A stretch of DNA of 64,000 nucleotides from Bipolaris cookei (taxonomy: Eukaryota > Ascomycota > Dothideomycetes > Pleosporales > Pleosporaceae): positions 62,001-126,000 of the forward strand of contig NRSV01000041.1 in NCBI GenBank assembly GCA_002286855.1, given 5' to 3'. Position numbers and translations under genes: made by a program. Of the stretch, positions 12,513-23,257 are shown one piece after another; the first letter of the stretch is position 1; each line of letters opens with the position of its first letter. The notes under the pieces were generated by a model that saw only the letters and a list, made by a program, of their open reading frames with translations, had not been told where the DNA came from and ran no database searches.

Positions 12513-12866
12513 TATTTTTTCTCCAATTGGGGTGGTTTCCTTGACGTTGCCTTGCAGAAGCGGACACGCCAGCTTGCACGTCAGAGCTCGGTCTACGTGT
12601 CGTGGGGGGATTTCAGTAGTGCTAACGGTATCGGGACTAGCTCGAGCAGGTGGAGACGAGATCCGACGCCAACTCTCCAAGCGTCATCGATCCCGCCCGC
12701 TGCAATGTGAAGAAGCCATTGAGCGTGTCCAATGACCAGTCCAGTGGCCATAATCGGACCTACGCACAATCTGCAAATGTTGCTCTCCTGATCCTACTCG
12801 ACACCCTCGGGTCGTTTCTTCTCTTTGTACTACGCAAACCCCACACGCCCTCCATCGCGCTGCACC
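12513..12866. promoter_or_regulatory. Shared divergent promoter, COG3 / Fmp25-like gene
   Basis: There are 354 bp between the two ATG codons, which must hold both 5' UTRs and both promoters. No specific factor site is assigned. Confidence 0.6.
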
Positions 12867-14654
12867 ATGCTCAGCACCAAATGTGTCTCTCGCGCGACAC
12901 TACCCACGCGCCACCACCTGCAACTATGTAGGAATATAACGACCAGAGCCCCACGCTCTCAGGTCCGGGCTGCCGCACATCCATATGCACAGCGGCGGCA
13001 GCAGCATTTTGTACGCTCCATCGCCACCGTTGGTGCTCTCTGGGCCACTGCCACAGCATGGCAGTGGTGCAATGGCGAGTCAATCATAAGAGACGCCCAT
13101 GCCGAGGAATCAGAGGCGATAGAAGGCCCAGAACTACAGTTTGAGGCCCCACGGCGGCAGGCCACATCGAGCGACGACAATCGCAACATTATCAGTTCCC
13201 AGCACCTCCAGGTCATCAAGAGCTGGGAGAACCCTGGAGTGTACGCATGGGGCTCAAACATAGGAAAGGTCGTTGCACCCGATTCCGATGAAAAATACAT
13301 TAAGACTCCACGACGGCTAAGCTTCTTCGATGGCAAGCTGCTAAGGGATATCAAACTGGACAAAAACTTTGGGGCCGCTATAGACGAGAAGGGCGATCTT
13401 TTGCAATGGGGCACAGCATTCGCTGATGATGTCAAGGAGCCTTTGAAAACTTTGACAGGGCGCAATTTGAAGTCGCTGGCCATTTCCCGCGATCGCATCA
13501 TCGGCCTATCCAACAACGGCTCCGTATACTCGATTCCCGTATCCCAGGCGGAGCAAAGGGAAGGACCCAAGCCCAAGTCCAAATCCTGGATTCCCTTCTG
13601 GGGCGGCTCCAACGATATTTCGTACCGTGAACGCACACCTGAAAATCTGGGATGGAGCGAGCGCGTGACAGACATCTGTTCCGGCCTCGAGCACGCTCTC
13701 ATGCTCACCTCATCCGGTCGCGTCTTTTCCTTTGCTTCGGGCTCCCAGAACTTTCCTAGCAAAGGTCAACTCGGTATACCTGGACTGACATGGGAGAACC
13801 GGCCGACTGGTGCGTTCGACATTCCCCACGAGATTACCACACTTAAAGGCTTTCCCATCAAGAAGATTGCAACTGGCGACTACCACAGTTTGGTGTGCGA
13901 TTCGGAGGGACGCGCTTTCACTTTTGGTGACAACACAGCTGGCCAACTTGGTTTCTCCTTCAATGCAGAAGCACAAAACATTGATGCGCCGTCTCTACTC
14001 CCAACGCAGAAATTCTACTCTGGACAGCAAGGCAAGGTAACCAATGTCTTTGCTGGTGGTAACACATCTTTCCTTGCCGTTGAAGCAACAAAAGGCAATA
14101 GGACGACAGCAGACACGTGGGCGTTTGGCTTTGGACTCACCGGTCAACTTGGCGTGGGCCGGTGGGTGCACGCCCAGGCCGAACCGGTAAAGGTACCCGC
14201 CTTCTCCGGCCTCTTTGAATGGGACGAAGCAAACAACAAGTCCATCCCCATCCGCCTCTCAACTATTTCTGTCGGCGCCTCGCATGCAGCGGCTGTTCTA
14301 GATAACGTCGCCAGTGTCGCAGTATCCGGGCGCAAATTCAAGCTCACCGAAAATGACACCAATTGGGGCCGCGACATTCTGTTCTGGGGCAACAACGAAT
14401 TCTACCAGATTGGATCGGGCAAGCGCAGTAATCTTGCTACACCGGCATATATCCAGCCGCTTGACCAGGCAGCTGAGCAGGAGAGAGCGGCGTCTGCTGC
14501 TGGTGGTAGTTTTGCAAAGCAGCTGAGAGAAAAGGAAATGCATCGGTTCCAGATTACGCCGAGGAATAAGGTTAAGCTCAAGGGCAGGACAGTCGAGTTT
14601 GAACAAAAGGTTGAGTGTGGAAGGGGTTGTACGGCGGTTTATTCTGCTTTGTAG
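12867..14654 (+). CDS. FMP25: RCC1-repeat mitochondrial protein (Fmp25-like)
   Basis: This is an intronless gene of 595 residues. The start is the ATG in CACCATGCTC; the open frame extends upstream only from a TTG. The N-terminus MLSTKCVSRATLPTRHH is rich in Arg, Ser and Thr and lacks acids, as in a matrix-targeting presequence, and a hydrophobic stretch (IATVGALWATATAW) follows near residue 50, suggesting an inner-membrane anchor. The body has RCC1-type blade motifs: VYAWGSN, DLLQWGTAF, GQLGIPG, AFTFGDNTAGQLG, WAFGFGLTGQLGVGRW and DILFWGNNEFYQIG. Yeast Fmp25 belongs to this family and is linked to assembly of respiratory complex III. Family and mitochondrial location are well supported; the role is by homology. 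Confidence 0.88.
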   Translation: MLSTKCVSRATLPTRHHLQLCRNITTRAPRSQVRAAAHPYAQRRQQHFVRSIATVGALWATATAWQWCNGESIIRDAHAEESEAIEGPELQFEAPRRQATSSDDNRNIISSQHLQVIKSWENPGVYAWGSNIGKVVAPDSDEKYIKTPRRLSFFDGKLLRDIKLDKNFGAAIDEKGDLLQWGTAFADDVKEPLKTLTGRNLKSLAISRDRIIGLSNNGSVYSIPVSQAEQREGPKPKSKSWIPFWGGSNDISYRERTPENLGWSERVTDICSGLEHALMLTSSGRVFSFASGSQNFPSKGQLGIPGLTWENRPTGAFDIPHEITTLKGFPIKKIATGDYHSLVCDSEGRAFTFGDNTAGQLGFSFNAEAQNIDAPSLLPTQKFYSGQQGKVTNVFAGGNTSFLAVEATKGNRTTADTWAFGFGLTGQLGVGRWVHAQAEPVKVPAFSGLFEWDEANNKSIPIRLSTISVGASHAAAVLDNVASVAVSGRKFKLTENDTNWGRDILFWGNNEFYQIGSGKRSNLATPAYIQPLDQAAEQERAASAAGGSFAKQLREKEMHRFQITPRNKVKLKGRTVEFEQKVECGRGCTAVYSAL

Positions 14655-15552
14655 GGCTGCTTTGTGACTAACTCGTCTTTTGTTTCTGTGTGTTCAGCTT
14701 CAGTGGATGCGGTACTGTGTATTTTATGGTTGCCTTTTAGGGCGTCTTCTTGTGTGGATATCTCTCTCCTTCTCTGAACATGTAGGGGTGTTGTGGTCGT
14801 CAATGTCTTTTTTGTACGAGGGCAAAGTACAACTCACTCTCTTCATGGTACACACATCTTTCCCTAGATACAGACGATAAAAATGTAAATAAATCATAAA
14901 AAAAAAGATACAAAGCAAGAAATATTGGGAAGAATTTTTTCATTATGAATTTTTGTTCAAGCAGCTATTGCCTTGAGGATATCCCAATGAGTATTTTTCT
15001 CTTCCTCATCACCGCCCTTGGCCCTCTCGTGAGCAACATCGCATCTGGCCGTCATCGCTTCTCGCGAGACAGAATTGTAGAAGCGTAAAAGCAAAAACAA
15101 GAGACTACACACTAGCGCTTTGCCTGGCTAAACCGAGAAGCTAGAGAGAATACCGAAAGAAAAAACAGCAGAAAAAAAATATAGACAACAAAAAGAACAA
15201 AGTCAGTCGACAAATAATATGATACAGTGCAGGGGTTCCAGGATAGTCGATGAATATGTGGAAATGGGACAAGTCCACTCTCGCCAAGTCGCACTTCCTC
15301 TTTGAAAAAAAAGACAAGTCCTCGCTTAAGTAAGGAAAAAGGAAGATGAGAACGAGGATATTGAAAAAAGAAGAAATAAGGCCCAGGCGAGCAAAAGCAG
15401 CCTCAGTGTGGAAATTGAAAAGGACAGGCCTCATCCAAAACCACAGATAAAAGAAAAATGCGAAAATTGGTAGTCAAGACGAGAGAAAAGAAGAAGAGGA
15501 AGAAGAAGGAGAAGAAGAAGAAGAAGAAGAAAAAGAAGAAGAGAAGGGGGTC
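14655..15552. other. Convergent intergenic stretch ending in a purine tract
   Basis: This lies between the 3' ends of the Fmp25-like gene and the unknown minus-strand gene. It is rich in A and G on the plus strand, increasingly so towards 15550. No gene is seen. Confidence 0.6.
15476..15549. repeat. GAA/AAG purine microsatellite
   Basis: The plus strand is almost pure A and G here, mostly GAA and AAG triplets in imperfect tandem. It ends a few bases short of the stop codon (15553-15555) of the minus-strand gene, so it would form a U/C-rich start of that gene's 3' UTR. Confidence 0.85.
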
Positions 15553-16718
15553 TCATAACCCCATGCGTCGAATCATAGCCCTCGACTCGGCTTCTGACAA
15601 CTCATTCCCATCAATATTGATCCTGCCCTCTTCCACCTGTGCGAGATCAGGTTTAACCAAGCCCTCATGCAGTGACTGCAAAAACGCCAGCAACGCCTGT
15701 TCAAACGCCGCATACGGGTACCGCTGCTGCGCCGCCTGTAGAGCCTGAAGACTCGATTGTGCCCGATCTCTGGGCAACAACTCATCGATATAGCGCCGCT
15801 TAATGCGTGTCCACTCGCGATTTTCTTGGCGCTGGTTATCCGGGTCGCAGAATAAGATGCGCATGGCGGGGACATCGGCGGGTTCGTCGGCCCAGCGCTC
15901 GACGCCAGGACAGCCAAAGGAGAAGATGGTGTTGAAGGTTTCTGGCCCGTAGGAACCGTTGCGGAGGTACTCGCCGATGACGGCTTGCAGCATGAATTGC
16001 GCGGCTAGGTCGTACCATTTGGATGTGGGGAGCCAGGCGTCGTCAAGGGTGGCGCGGGCGGCAGTGAGCTCGATGAAGACGGGGAGGAGGCAGTGCAGAG
16101 AGGGTGTGCTGGCGACGTCGGTGACCCATCGCCGTTGGTCCAGGGGCATTCTTAGAGCAGAAGCGAGTTCGGAGCGGTTTTCATAGAGGGCGCCGTCTGA
16201 AAGGGGAAAGTCTTTATGCTGGTCAAAGGGTTGCTCGAGTGCAGGTGTGTGCTGGGTTCGCTGCCGCCAGTACTCGCCGCGGCTCTTGTTTTGCTCGCGC
16301 AGACTGTTGAGGGATGCTTCGGTTGTCCATGTTTCGGTGTGGTGCAGGCGGTGGGTGAAGAGTAGAGCAAACTGCAGCAGGCGCGACCGAAATGAGGCCT
16401 TGGAGTCCAGACAGCGGCCTTGGTGCCGATGGCCAAGAAATATCCTCCAATCTACTTGCCGTCAATGATTTGGGGTCAGTACGGCAAAGACAAAGTAGGC
16501 ATACCGGCAGTCATGTTGACTAGGGCATTGGGGAGGTCTGAATGGTAGGGGTCACTGCTTGACTTCCACTCGAAGATGAGGTCGGTGGCTTTGAAGACGA
16601 GAAAGTCGAGGATGGTCAGGTCGACATCAAACTGGTCCTGCTCTTCATTCTCCATACGGCGAGTCAAGTTGAGGTAGCCTTCCCGGGGCTGTTGGGGAGT
16701 GTCACGGAGGGTTGCCAT
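15553..16718 (-). CDS. Conserved-looking protein of unknown function
   Basis: Two exons (16718-16505 and 16454-15553; 50 bp intron with GTATGC donor) encode 371 residues. The start is MATLRDTPQQPREGYLNLTR. The product is globular in composition, with many Trp, Tyr and Leu and no signal peptide, membrane helix or clear catalytic motif. Recognisable features are an acidic, hydrophobic N-terminal part (FDVDLTILDFLVFKATDLIF), HTETWTTEASLNSLREQN in the middle, a cluster SFGCPGVERWADEP, and a helical tail (AFEQALLAFLQSLHEGLV). The even amino-acid composition, consistent phases and divergent arrangement with a J-protein gene support a real gene. I do not recognise the family. Confidence 0.8.
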
Positions 16719-17532
16719 TGCTCTTCAGGTACGTGTTGACAAAGCCGGATGATGGGATGGGAGTGGGAGAGCGTGGTTGGCCAAGCCAGGGAAGGGGGCG
16801 TTAGCAGGATATAAATGCAAGTGCAAGTGTCAGGCGGAAAGGACCGTAGAGAAGTGAAAGGCTAAGACGGGGGCACGAGAACAAAGGCGGCGGTCGAGAC
16901 TGGGAGGTAGCAAACGGGTTATGTTTGATGGCAGGACAGCGCCCTCTGGACCCCACTGGGCCGGCCAGGGAGCTGACGTTGACGAGGACAAGAAGGGTCG
17001 GCGGGTGGATGTGTTGCAGGGTGCCGTTCATGCACGGCGACCCAGCTGTCGGTGTCGGTGCAGGGGGGCGTCTGAATGGCATGCGCAAGCGAGCACGAAG
17101 GAGTTCACGTCAAACGGGGCCTGACTCGCGCTCCACGAAGCTCCACGCCGCGCCGCTCGGAGCAACTGGAAGAGAGCGGAACTGACCGCGCGTGCATGGT
17201 GGCTGATTGCTCTGCGACGACGGCGCCGGCGGCCGCTCTTTATTGCCTCTCACCTGCTGCTTGTCTAATATACTACACAAGCAAAGGGGGACGACGGGGA
17301 CGAGACGGCCAGACGGCCAGGCGCCGCATCGTGGCCCAGATAGGCCTAGCGCAGACGGCGGCGCGGCGCATGAAAGGATCAGCGCCACCATCCCCACACG
17401 ACTACCAACCGACCGATTGCCTGAATGATGACTGACTGACTGACTGACTGACTGACTGACTGACTGACTGACTGACCGACCAACTGACGGGCTGTGAAAT
17501 GTACGCCCGCCCATGGCAGCTGTTACCCGACC
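16719..17532. promoter_or_regulatory. Divergent intergenic region with GC-rich core
   Basis: This is 814 bp between the ATG codons of the unknown gene (minus) and the J-protein gene (plus). It is GC-rich with many CGG and CGC words, and it contains the TGAC tetranucleotide array near its right end. No coding gene is evident. Confidence 0.55.
17429..17476. repeat. (TGAC)12 tetranucleotide microsatellite
   Basis: Twelve perfect TGAC units in 48 bp, flanked by degenerate units (GACCGACC before and after). It lies about 55-105 bp upstream of the ATG of the J-protein gene, in its promoter or 5' UTR. Confidence 0.95.
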
Positions 17533-18492
17533 ATGCTGTCCAAGAAATGCCTGCCCTTTGTCTCGTCGTATGCTAGCCTCAGCCCGCTGTACCTGGGCGG
17601 TGGCAGCAGCAACAGCAGCAACAGCCCGCGGCAGTCATGCCGTCATACACTTGCCCACTCTCACATCGCCGCACCACGACACCAACCCGACCACCACCAT
17701 CACCACAACCACATCAACTACCAACAGCGGCGCACATATGCCCAACACCTCGATGCCGACCTGCTGACGTGGCCCGAACCCCAGAGGTCCCATAAAACAC
17801 CCACGCCTTACCAGATCCTCCAGTGCCGCAAGGGCGATGCATATACCAAACATCGCTTTTACGCCCTTGTCAAGCTCTACCACCCGGACCGCTGCCATGT
17901 TTGCCCTGCCATAGCCCAGCTTCCTCTCCATGTGCGCCTTGAGCGCTATCGCATGCTCGTCGCCGCACACGATATCCTGTCGGATGTTGAGAAACGCAAG
18001 GCGTATGATGCCTGGGGCCATGGCTGGGCAGGTCACGACCACACGCCCACTGACCCACGACACAGCGACTGGGACTATGATGCACGTCGCTGGACCACCG
18101 ACCCCCGCACCAATGCAACCTGGGAGGATTGGGAGCGCTGGCACCACGAGAACAGCGGCGCCAAAGACTCTGATCCCCGCACCATCCAAATGTCAAACTT
18201 CACCTTCATGGCCCTCCTCTTCGCATTTGTAAGCATTGGAGGTGTCGTCCAAGGCACCCGCTTCAACTCCTTCAACAACTCGGTCATTGAGCGCCGCGAC
18301 CAGATCCACCGAGAGGCGAGCATGGAGTACCGGCGCAGCAAGAACGCAACCCTGAGCGCGAGCGGCAACCGCGACGAGCGCATCCGCACCTTCTTAGAGC
18401 ACAGAGAGTCGACCATCGTAGGCGAGCAATCCTACCAGCGCTTGCTCCCGCCCGTCGACACGTGCTCGCCGGATCAGGTCAGGCGACAGTGA
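17533..18492 (+). CDS. J-domain (DnaJ-type) protein, probably mitochondrial and membrane-anchored
   Basis: This is an intronless gene of 319 residues. The upstream frame starts only with GTG, so MLSKKCLPFVSSY at 17533 is chosen. The N-terminus is rich in Ser, Arg and His with no early acids and resembles a mitochondrial presequence; a His-rich run (DHHHHHNH) follows. The J domain spans about residues 89-160: TPYQILQCRKGDAYTKHRFY, the invariant HPD in KLYHPDRCH, and ILSDVEKRKAYDAWG. An insertion between helices II and III (VCPAIAQLPLH) is longer than usual. A transmembrane segment (FMALLFAFVSIGGVV) lies near residues 230-247, followed by a charged tail. The HPD means it should stimulate an Hsp70. 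There is no G/F region or zinc finger, so it is a type III J-protein. Confidence 0.85.
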   Translation: MLSKKCLPFVSSYASLSPLYLGGGSSNSSNSPRQSCRHTLAHSHIAAPRHQPDHHHHHNHINYQQRRTYAQHLDADLLTWPEPQRSHKTPTPYQILQCRKGDAYTKHRFYALVKLYHPDRCHVCPAIAQLPLHVRLERYRMLVAAHDILSDVEKRKAYDAWGHGWAGHDHTPTDPRHSDWDYDARRWTTDPRTNATWEDWERWHHENSGAKDSDPRTIQMSNFTFMALLFAFVSIGGVVQGTRFNSFNNSVIERRDQIHREASMEYRRSKNATLSASGNRDERIRTFLEHRESTIVGEQSYQRLLPPVDTCSPDQVRRQ

Positions 18493-19981
18493 ACCTGGGC
18501 GCATTCTGGTGCCTGCTATACACCCCGCTATACCCCATACGCACATTTTGGTGCTATACTATATGTTTGCTATTAATCAGGCGTTGTTCATGGAGCTATG
18601 GCGTACCGTTCTTGTACTACTTACGTATCATTTGACACCAGTGCCGATGCCGTCACGGCACACCCCTGCCTTTCATGCGCTACAACGTTATAAAATTCCA
18701 ATAACTGCCACCGCAACCATGTCCCGGGAATATCGACTGACTTTACAAACACGATTGCAGGCCCCCGCCTTTCCATGACAGGACTTCGCCCGAGCAAGCC
18801 ACAGCTGCAGATGTTACCACGGAACATGTCAACCTAAAGCGGAATTCCTTCCGCATTTACGCGTACCCTCACTGCCAGGAACAGTTGAGCCTCAAACACT
18901 GCTGGAACAAACGTTGCAGAGCTCCGATTATCCATTCTTCCGCTACTTGTTTCATCTTGGCATTAACCGACGGCTAAGATACTGTCTGATAAGCGTTATG
19001 TATTTTGCGGCTTTATAAGAAAGAAAAAATGCATGAAAACTTTGAGCGCCACAAACATCAACCATCTCACGTACGCAGACGAAGATGACAATTAATTACT
19101 CTTTTACTCTTCATATATAAAAAAACCACACTTGTACATCCAATCAGCGCCAAGCACCACCTGACTAAAACATGCATTGACTGACGAACGCCGCAATAGT
19201 GTCTCCTGTTTTGAGAAAATGTGCTCAAATTTGTTTTGGGCCGCCCGCAAAACACGCACACTTCGCTTTGTTCTCTGCCGCTTTTTTTTGCCCTTGTCCT
19301 TGCCCCCCTCCCGCCCTCCCTCCCATGTTGTGCAGCCATCAACCTTACATGTAACCTATTACTCAGAAGAGAGGGTGTGTTGGTGGCTAGCTTCTTCCCA
19401 TGCACAAAACGACTCATTATCCCGTCAAGTTGGGGCAATTCCATATCATATCACATCATTATCACATATTACATGCAACTGCGCCTCATGCCAATCTGTA
19501 ATTAAAATTGCGCTGATTGGTTGTAGTCCAGCGCTGACTTGCTTAATCTCCCTCCCCTCTTCTTCCCGTTGCAAGGATTAATACTGCGCCACATACGGCC
19601 CGTTTCTTTCGCTGCAGGGTGGGCTGGGTGCAAGGGAAGCGGCGGATGTCTTTGTTCTGTAGTCCTTTTCAATATACGCGGTGTCTAGTTTGGCTAGTCA
19701 GTTTGCGTTGGTGGTCATGGTTCGGTTTGCTTAAGAGAACTCCAAGGCTTGGAATCATTTGGTTGTGATGAGACTCTTTTATCATGGCAATGCAACTAGA
19801 AAAAGTGGAAGTTGGCCAATTCATAAGTTTTGTCAATAACATGTTTTTCTATTTGGTCGGGATACAAGGGAATGCACTGTCGTTAAGTTACTGCATAGAA
19901 TCCACCATCTTATTGTGGCTTACTGTACAAAAGTGCCTTGGCGAATACATAATGCCAATTTACCTCACACACACCATCCCC
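18493..19981. other. Convergent intergenic stretch, 1.5 kb
   Basis: This lies between the 3' ends of the J-protein gene and the bL31m gene. It holds 3' UTRs and otherwise only short chance frames. No repeat or RNA gene was recognised. Confidence 0.6.
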
Positions 19982-20525
19982 TCACTTCTTTCCCACTGGC
20001 TTTGCTGGGGTTGACGCCGGCGCTTTCGCAGGCGGGGCCTTGGTAGCATCTGTCGGCGGCGCTGCTGTTTTCTTGCCCTGACGGCTGATGAGATCCAAAA
20101 GATGATCTTCCGTCTGCTTGCCCTGCTCAAGATATTAGCAACTACCGTTAATTCCGCCCTTTTTACAAAACAACCCCTACCTTGTCGGCATCGGTCTCAG
20201 CATCCCATCCCCGCCCAAATTTGGCTCTGAAAGCAGCCAATTTTCCAGCTTCATCCTCTTCCACGTTTAATAGCTTCTGCGAACTGGGATTCCATAGCGG
20301 CGAGTTTCGAATGTCTTTTGCGCTCTTGTAGACGGGCTGGGGGTTCGTCGTTCGTACAGTGAATGCGCTTCCGTCGGAGAGGGTTATGAGTTGTGTGAAG
20401 GTATAAGGTCGCTTCGGTCGGCGGAGCAGTGTCGCGTGTCGCACTTGATTTTTCTGGTATATTTGGGGCTGAATTGATTGGCGTAGCGCACGTAATGCGC
20501 TCATTGAGGGGATCGGAGACGCCAT
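19982..20525 (-). CDS. MRPL36: Mitochondrial large-subunit ribosomal protein bL31m
   Basis: Two exons (20525-20181 and 20122-19982; 58 bp intron) encode 161 residues. The start at 20525 is in a CACCATGGCG context and gives an N-terminal presequence (MASPIPSMSALRALRQSIQP). The bL31m core follows: VRHATLLRRPKRPYTFTQLI, TLSDGSAFTVRTT and KDIRNSPLWNPSS, then EDEAGKLAAFRAKFGRGWD. The C-terminal exon adds a Lys/Ala/Pro-rich extension. The protein belongs to the 54S mitoribosomal subunit. It is divergent from the flavin-reductase gene, with only 251 bp between the starts. Confidence 0.9.
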
Positions 20526-20776
20526 GGTGGTTGGTAGGATGCTGGGATGGTAATGTCGACGGGTCGAGATAGAAAGTTGCGGAGAAGACACGGAGGTTTG
20601 GGCGGCGCTAATATTCCCGACATCCCAGTCAATTCAATCTTCAATGCGCGAACCATCGTCATCCGCATCACACCCCTCTTTTTCTTCTTTTCTCGTACTT
20701 TGATAACCTCAATTTCACGAAATTGTTGGAAATTACTTACGCATGCGATAAGAAAGAGCTAGACTTCGTTGCAGAA
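20526..20776. promoter_or_regulatory. Compact divergent promoter, bL31m / flavin-reductase gene
   Basis: 251 bp separate the two ATG codons. A T-rich run (TTTTTCTTCTTTTCTC) at about 20683-20698 may be a nucleosome-poor promoter element for the plus-strand gene. No factor site is assigned. Confidence 0.5.
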
Positions 20777-23257
20777 ATGGCGCTTGCGCAGCGCTCGGCG
20801 TGCCGCTTCTTTGCGGCCTTCTATAGATGGGAGTTACACAATCGTGAGATGCGCCTGCGTCCTTTGGAACGAGCCATTGTTGACACCGAGCCAGGAAACA
20901 CACAACTATGTGCCTTGAACAGCACACACTACCGTAACCGCATTAGCCTTCCGCAGCACTACCACACAACTCGTCTCCTCAGACAGCAAGCTCAGCCTGA
21001 ATCGCAAGTGCAGGATGAGCCTGCCATCAATTGTAGTGATGATGTCCGAAGGATGGCAAATGGAACGGAAATACCAGTGCTTCGGCCAGCAGACAGTATA
21101 CGGGAGGAAATGGCAAGCAGCCAACCAAGCACCGAAGAGCACGACATCTTACCTGAACTCTCCGATTCGGAGCTTAAGCAGGCGGAATTGAAGAAATCTG
21201 TGCGCCAATTGATGCGCAACGTGCCTAGCTCTGTTGCGGTCATTACTGTTGTACACATTGACCCTGAGACTGGGAAGCACGTACCTATGGGTGTCGCTGT
21301 CTCTTCACTCAGCACCGTTACCCTGGACCCACCCACTATTTCCTTCAACATCAAAGAGCCATCCCAAACTCTAGACGCAATCCGAGCTGCAAATGGCTTT
21401 TTCCGTATCCACTTTCCGGCAGCTGATAGACGCGGCGCCAATATGGTGGATCTCTTCTGCCACGGGAATCATGCTGAGGCATACAATAGGCGAGCTAAGG
21501 CGTTGAAGATCCATCAGCCCAAAGACAAAAAGCACCCTGCCACGACACGCTCTTGCGCACCACAGATATTGAGTGACTCTGTGTTAGCTGCAATGGAATG
21601 CGAAGTCACTCATCAATTCCCCGTTGCAGATCACGTTATTCTCGTTGCAAAAGTCGATGGCATAGAACAAAAAGCTTCAAAAGGATCAGCTATCCTTTAC
21701 ATTGACAGAAGATACCGAAACCCCAAGGGTCAGATCGTCTACTCTTCGGAGAGAGCACAAGCGTCTGCCGCTGGTGAAGGTGTCTCATCGTTCTGGAAAT
21801 ATCCTTTGTTTCCAGGCGACAAGGAGCGACGAGAATACATGAACGAGATCAAGAACCTAATAAAGGCAGACCCTACCTATCATGAGAACCCAACCAAAGA
21901 CACGTATCGCACCATTGAAAGCAATTTACCATATCCTGCGACAAGTCTCGGCATAAGCGTAGAGCTACTTGTTGCAGAGTGTAGGAAGGAAATGAGACTC
22001 CCTAACAAACTCAAGCCCGGACAGCAGAGCCAACAAGTGCTTAGCGACTTTTACGGGCTGTTGACACCATCTATGAGGCAGCAAATTGTAGATCGAGCCA
22101 CGAAGTTGATTGCAACAGACTCACGTTTCCTATCACAAAATTACCGGCTCTTCTTGTACAACCTGGGCATCAGTCCTAACAGCAGAGATTTACTGCCGAG
22201 TGACATTATGAAACCTTTGCGAGCTGCGAATCTAGTACCACCCTTCGATCTGCAAAGGCAACCTGGAGACAGTTCGAGAGAAGACATACAGAAGATCGAG
22301 CAAATTGAGCACCGTCTACGGGAACATCTTCGAAAGATGAGTTATACGGCTGCACTGAAGGAGCCTTTTGAAGATGCAATGTTGGCCATTGGTGAAAAGA
22401 AACTGGCTGCTCTGAATTTTAAAAAGAGTCGCGCGCGTCTCCTTACCCAAACCCACCCTTCGCTCTTCAATACTTCGGCAATAGACATTGCCGGAGAAGT
22501 GACCCAAGAAGAACTCCGTGTAGTTCTCTGCCGGATCATCAATCGCCTACAGATTCATTCTGAAACCGAGTTCCGGAAGCTTATCCACATTGATTGGTGT
22601 GAGTCTTTGCGCCGACTTGGCGTGAACCCGACTATCACAGGTATGGATGTGGAGTTCCTGATGGGCAAAATCAAACATATCTTCTACTCTACAGAGCACT
22701 TCCGAGACTTCCCACGTGCTATCGACGAAATGTTACAGCCTTGGTTTGTTTGGAATGTTGACTGGGACGATTTGGAAGAGCGTGTCAAGCGGTTTGTTCA
22801 GACAACTCCACTACGCGCTACGACGTGGTCGAGGAAGGACAGACTTGCTGCTATGGGTCTACACTGGAAATCCACAGTCAATCTACCAAAGCAAAATTTT
22901 GGAGATAAAGAAGTCAGACAATCTCTCGGCGAAGGTCACATTCTCGATACGCTTGTTGCAAAGGAGCTGAAGCGCCATTACGGTAACGGCAGTGAAGAAG
23001 AGAACGCAGGCATCGCCAAATACTTGAAGGAGGTGTATGAATTCGATGTCACGCACAAGCCAATCGAGTACATTCCCGCGGAATCCACGGCTCAGTCGTC
23101 GGCGGACGAGATGCTGCAAGCTATGAGAGCAGATCTCACTCCTGTCCAGGAACAAGTATGGGTAGAGTCACCGGGAAATAGCCGTGCAAATATCAAGGAT
23201 AACTACAAGGGACATAAATCTTTGAAGAAATCGGGCACATTTTCGTTTGGCGGATAG
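20777..23257 (+). CDS. Large flavin-reductase-like (FMN-binding) protein with an unassigned C-terminal half
   Basis: This is an intronless gene of 826 residues. The start is the ATG of MALAQRSACRFF; upstream frame starts are only TTG. The first 90 residues are Arg-rich and plausibly mitochondrial (HTTRLLRQQA). Residues about 150-330 match the flavin reductase-like FMN-binding fold: LMRNVPSSVAVITV, MGVAVSSLSTVTLDPPTISF, FFRIHF, MECEVTHQFPVADHVILVAK and AILYIDRRY. The remaining roughly 490 residues are helical and charged, with FVWNVDWDDLEERVKRFVQT and YLKEVYEFDV, and match nothing I can name. Flavin reductases of this class are normally 170-250 residues, so most of this protein is extra. The pairing with a mitoribosomal gene suggests, but does not prove, a mitochondrial role. 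Confidence 0.85.
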   Translation: MALAQRSACRFFAAFYRWELHNREMRLRPLERAIVDTEPGNTQLCALNSTHYRNRISLPQHYHTTRLLRQQAQPESQVQDEPAINCSDDVRRMANGTEIPVLRPADSIREEMASSQPSTEEHDILPELSDSELKQAELKKSVRQLMRNVPSSVAVITVVHIDPETGKHVPMGVAVSSLSTVTLDPPTISFNIKEPSQTLDAIRAANGFFRIHFPAADRRGANMVDLFCHGNHAEAYNRRAKALKIHQPKDKKHPATTRSCAPQILSDSVLAAMECEVTHQFPVADHVILVAKVDGIEQKASKGSAILYIDRRYRNPKGQIVYSSERAQASAAGEGVSSFWKYPLFPGDKERREYMNEIKNLIKADPTYHENPTKDTYRTIESNLPYPATSLGISVELLVAECRKEMRLPNKLKPGQQSQQVLSDFYGLLTPSMRQQIVDRATKLIATDSRFLSQNYRLFLYNLGISPNSRDLLPSDIMKPLRAANLVPPFDLQRQPGDSSREDIQKIEQIEHRLREHLRKMSYTAALKEPFEDAMLAIGEKKLAALNFKKSRARLLTQTHPSLFNTSAIDIAGEVTQEELRVVLCRIINRLQIHSETEFRKLIHIDWCESLRRLGVNPTITGMDVEFLMGKIKHIFYSTEHFRDFPRAIDEMLQPWFVWNVDWDDLEERVKRFVQTTPLRATTWSRKDRLAAMGLHWKSTVNLPKQNFGDKEVRQSLGEGHILDTLVAKELKRHYGNGSEEENAGIAKYLKEVYEFDVTHKPIEYIPAESTAQSSADEMLQAMRADLTPVQEQVWVESPGNSRANIKDNYKGHKSLKKSGTFSFGG

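Noticed and set aside
12513..12680. N-terminal extension of COG3 by about 56 codons
   Set aside because: The extended frame begins with TTG, not ATG, and the added sequence is not family-like; MYEGDSWYNAFVP at 12512 has a good start context.
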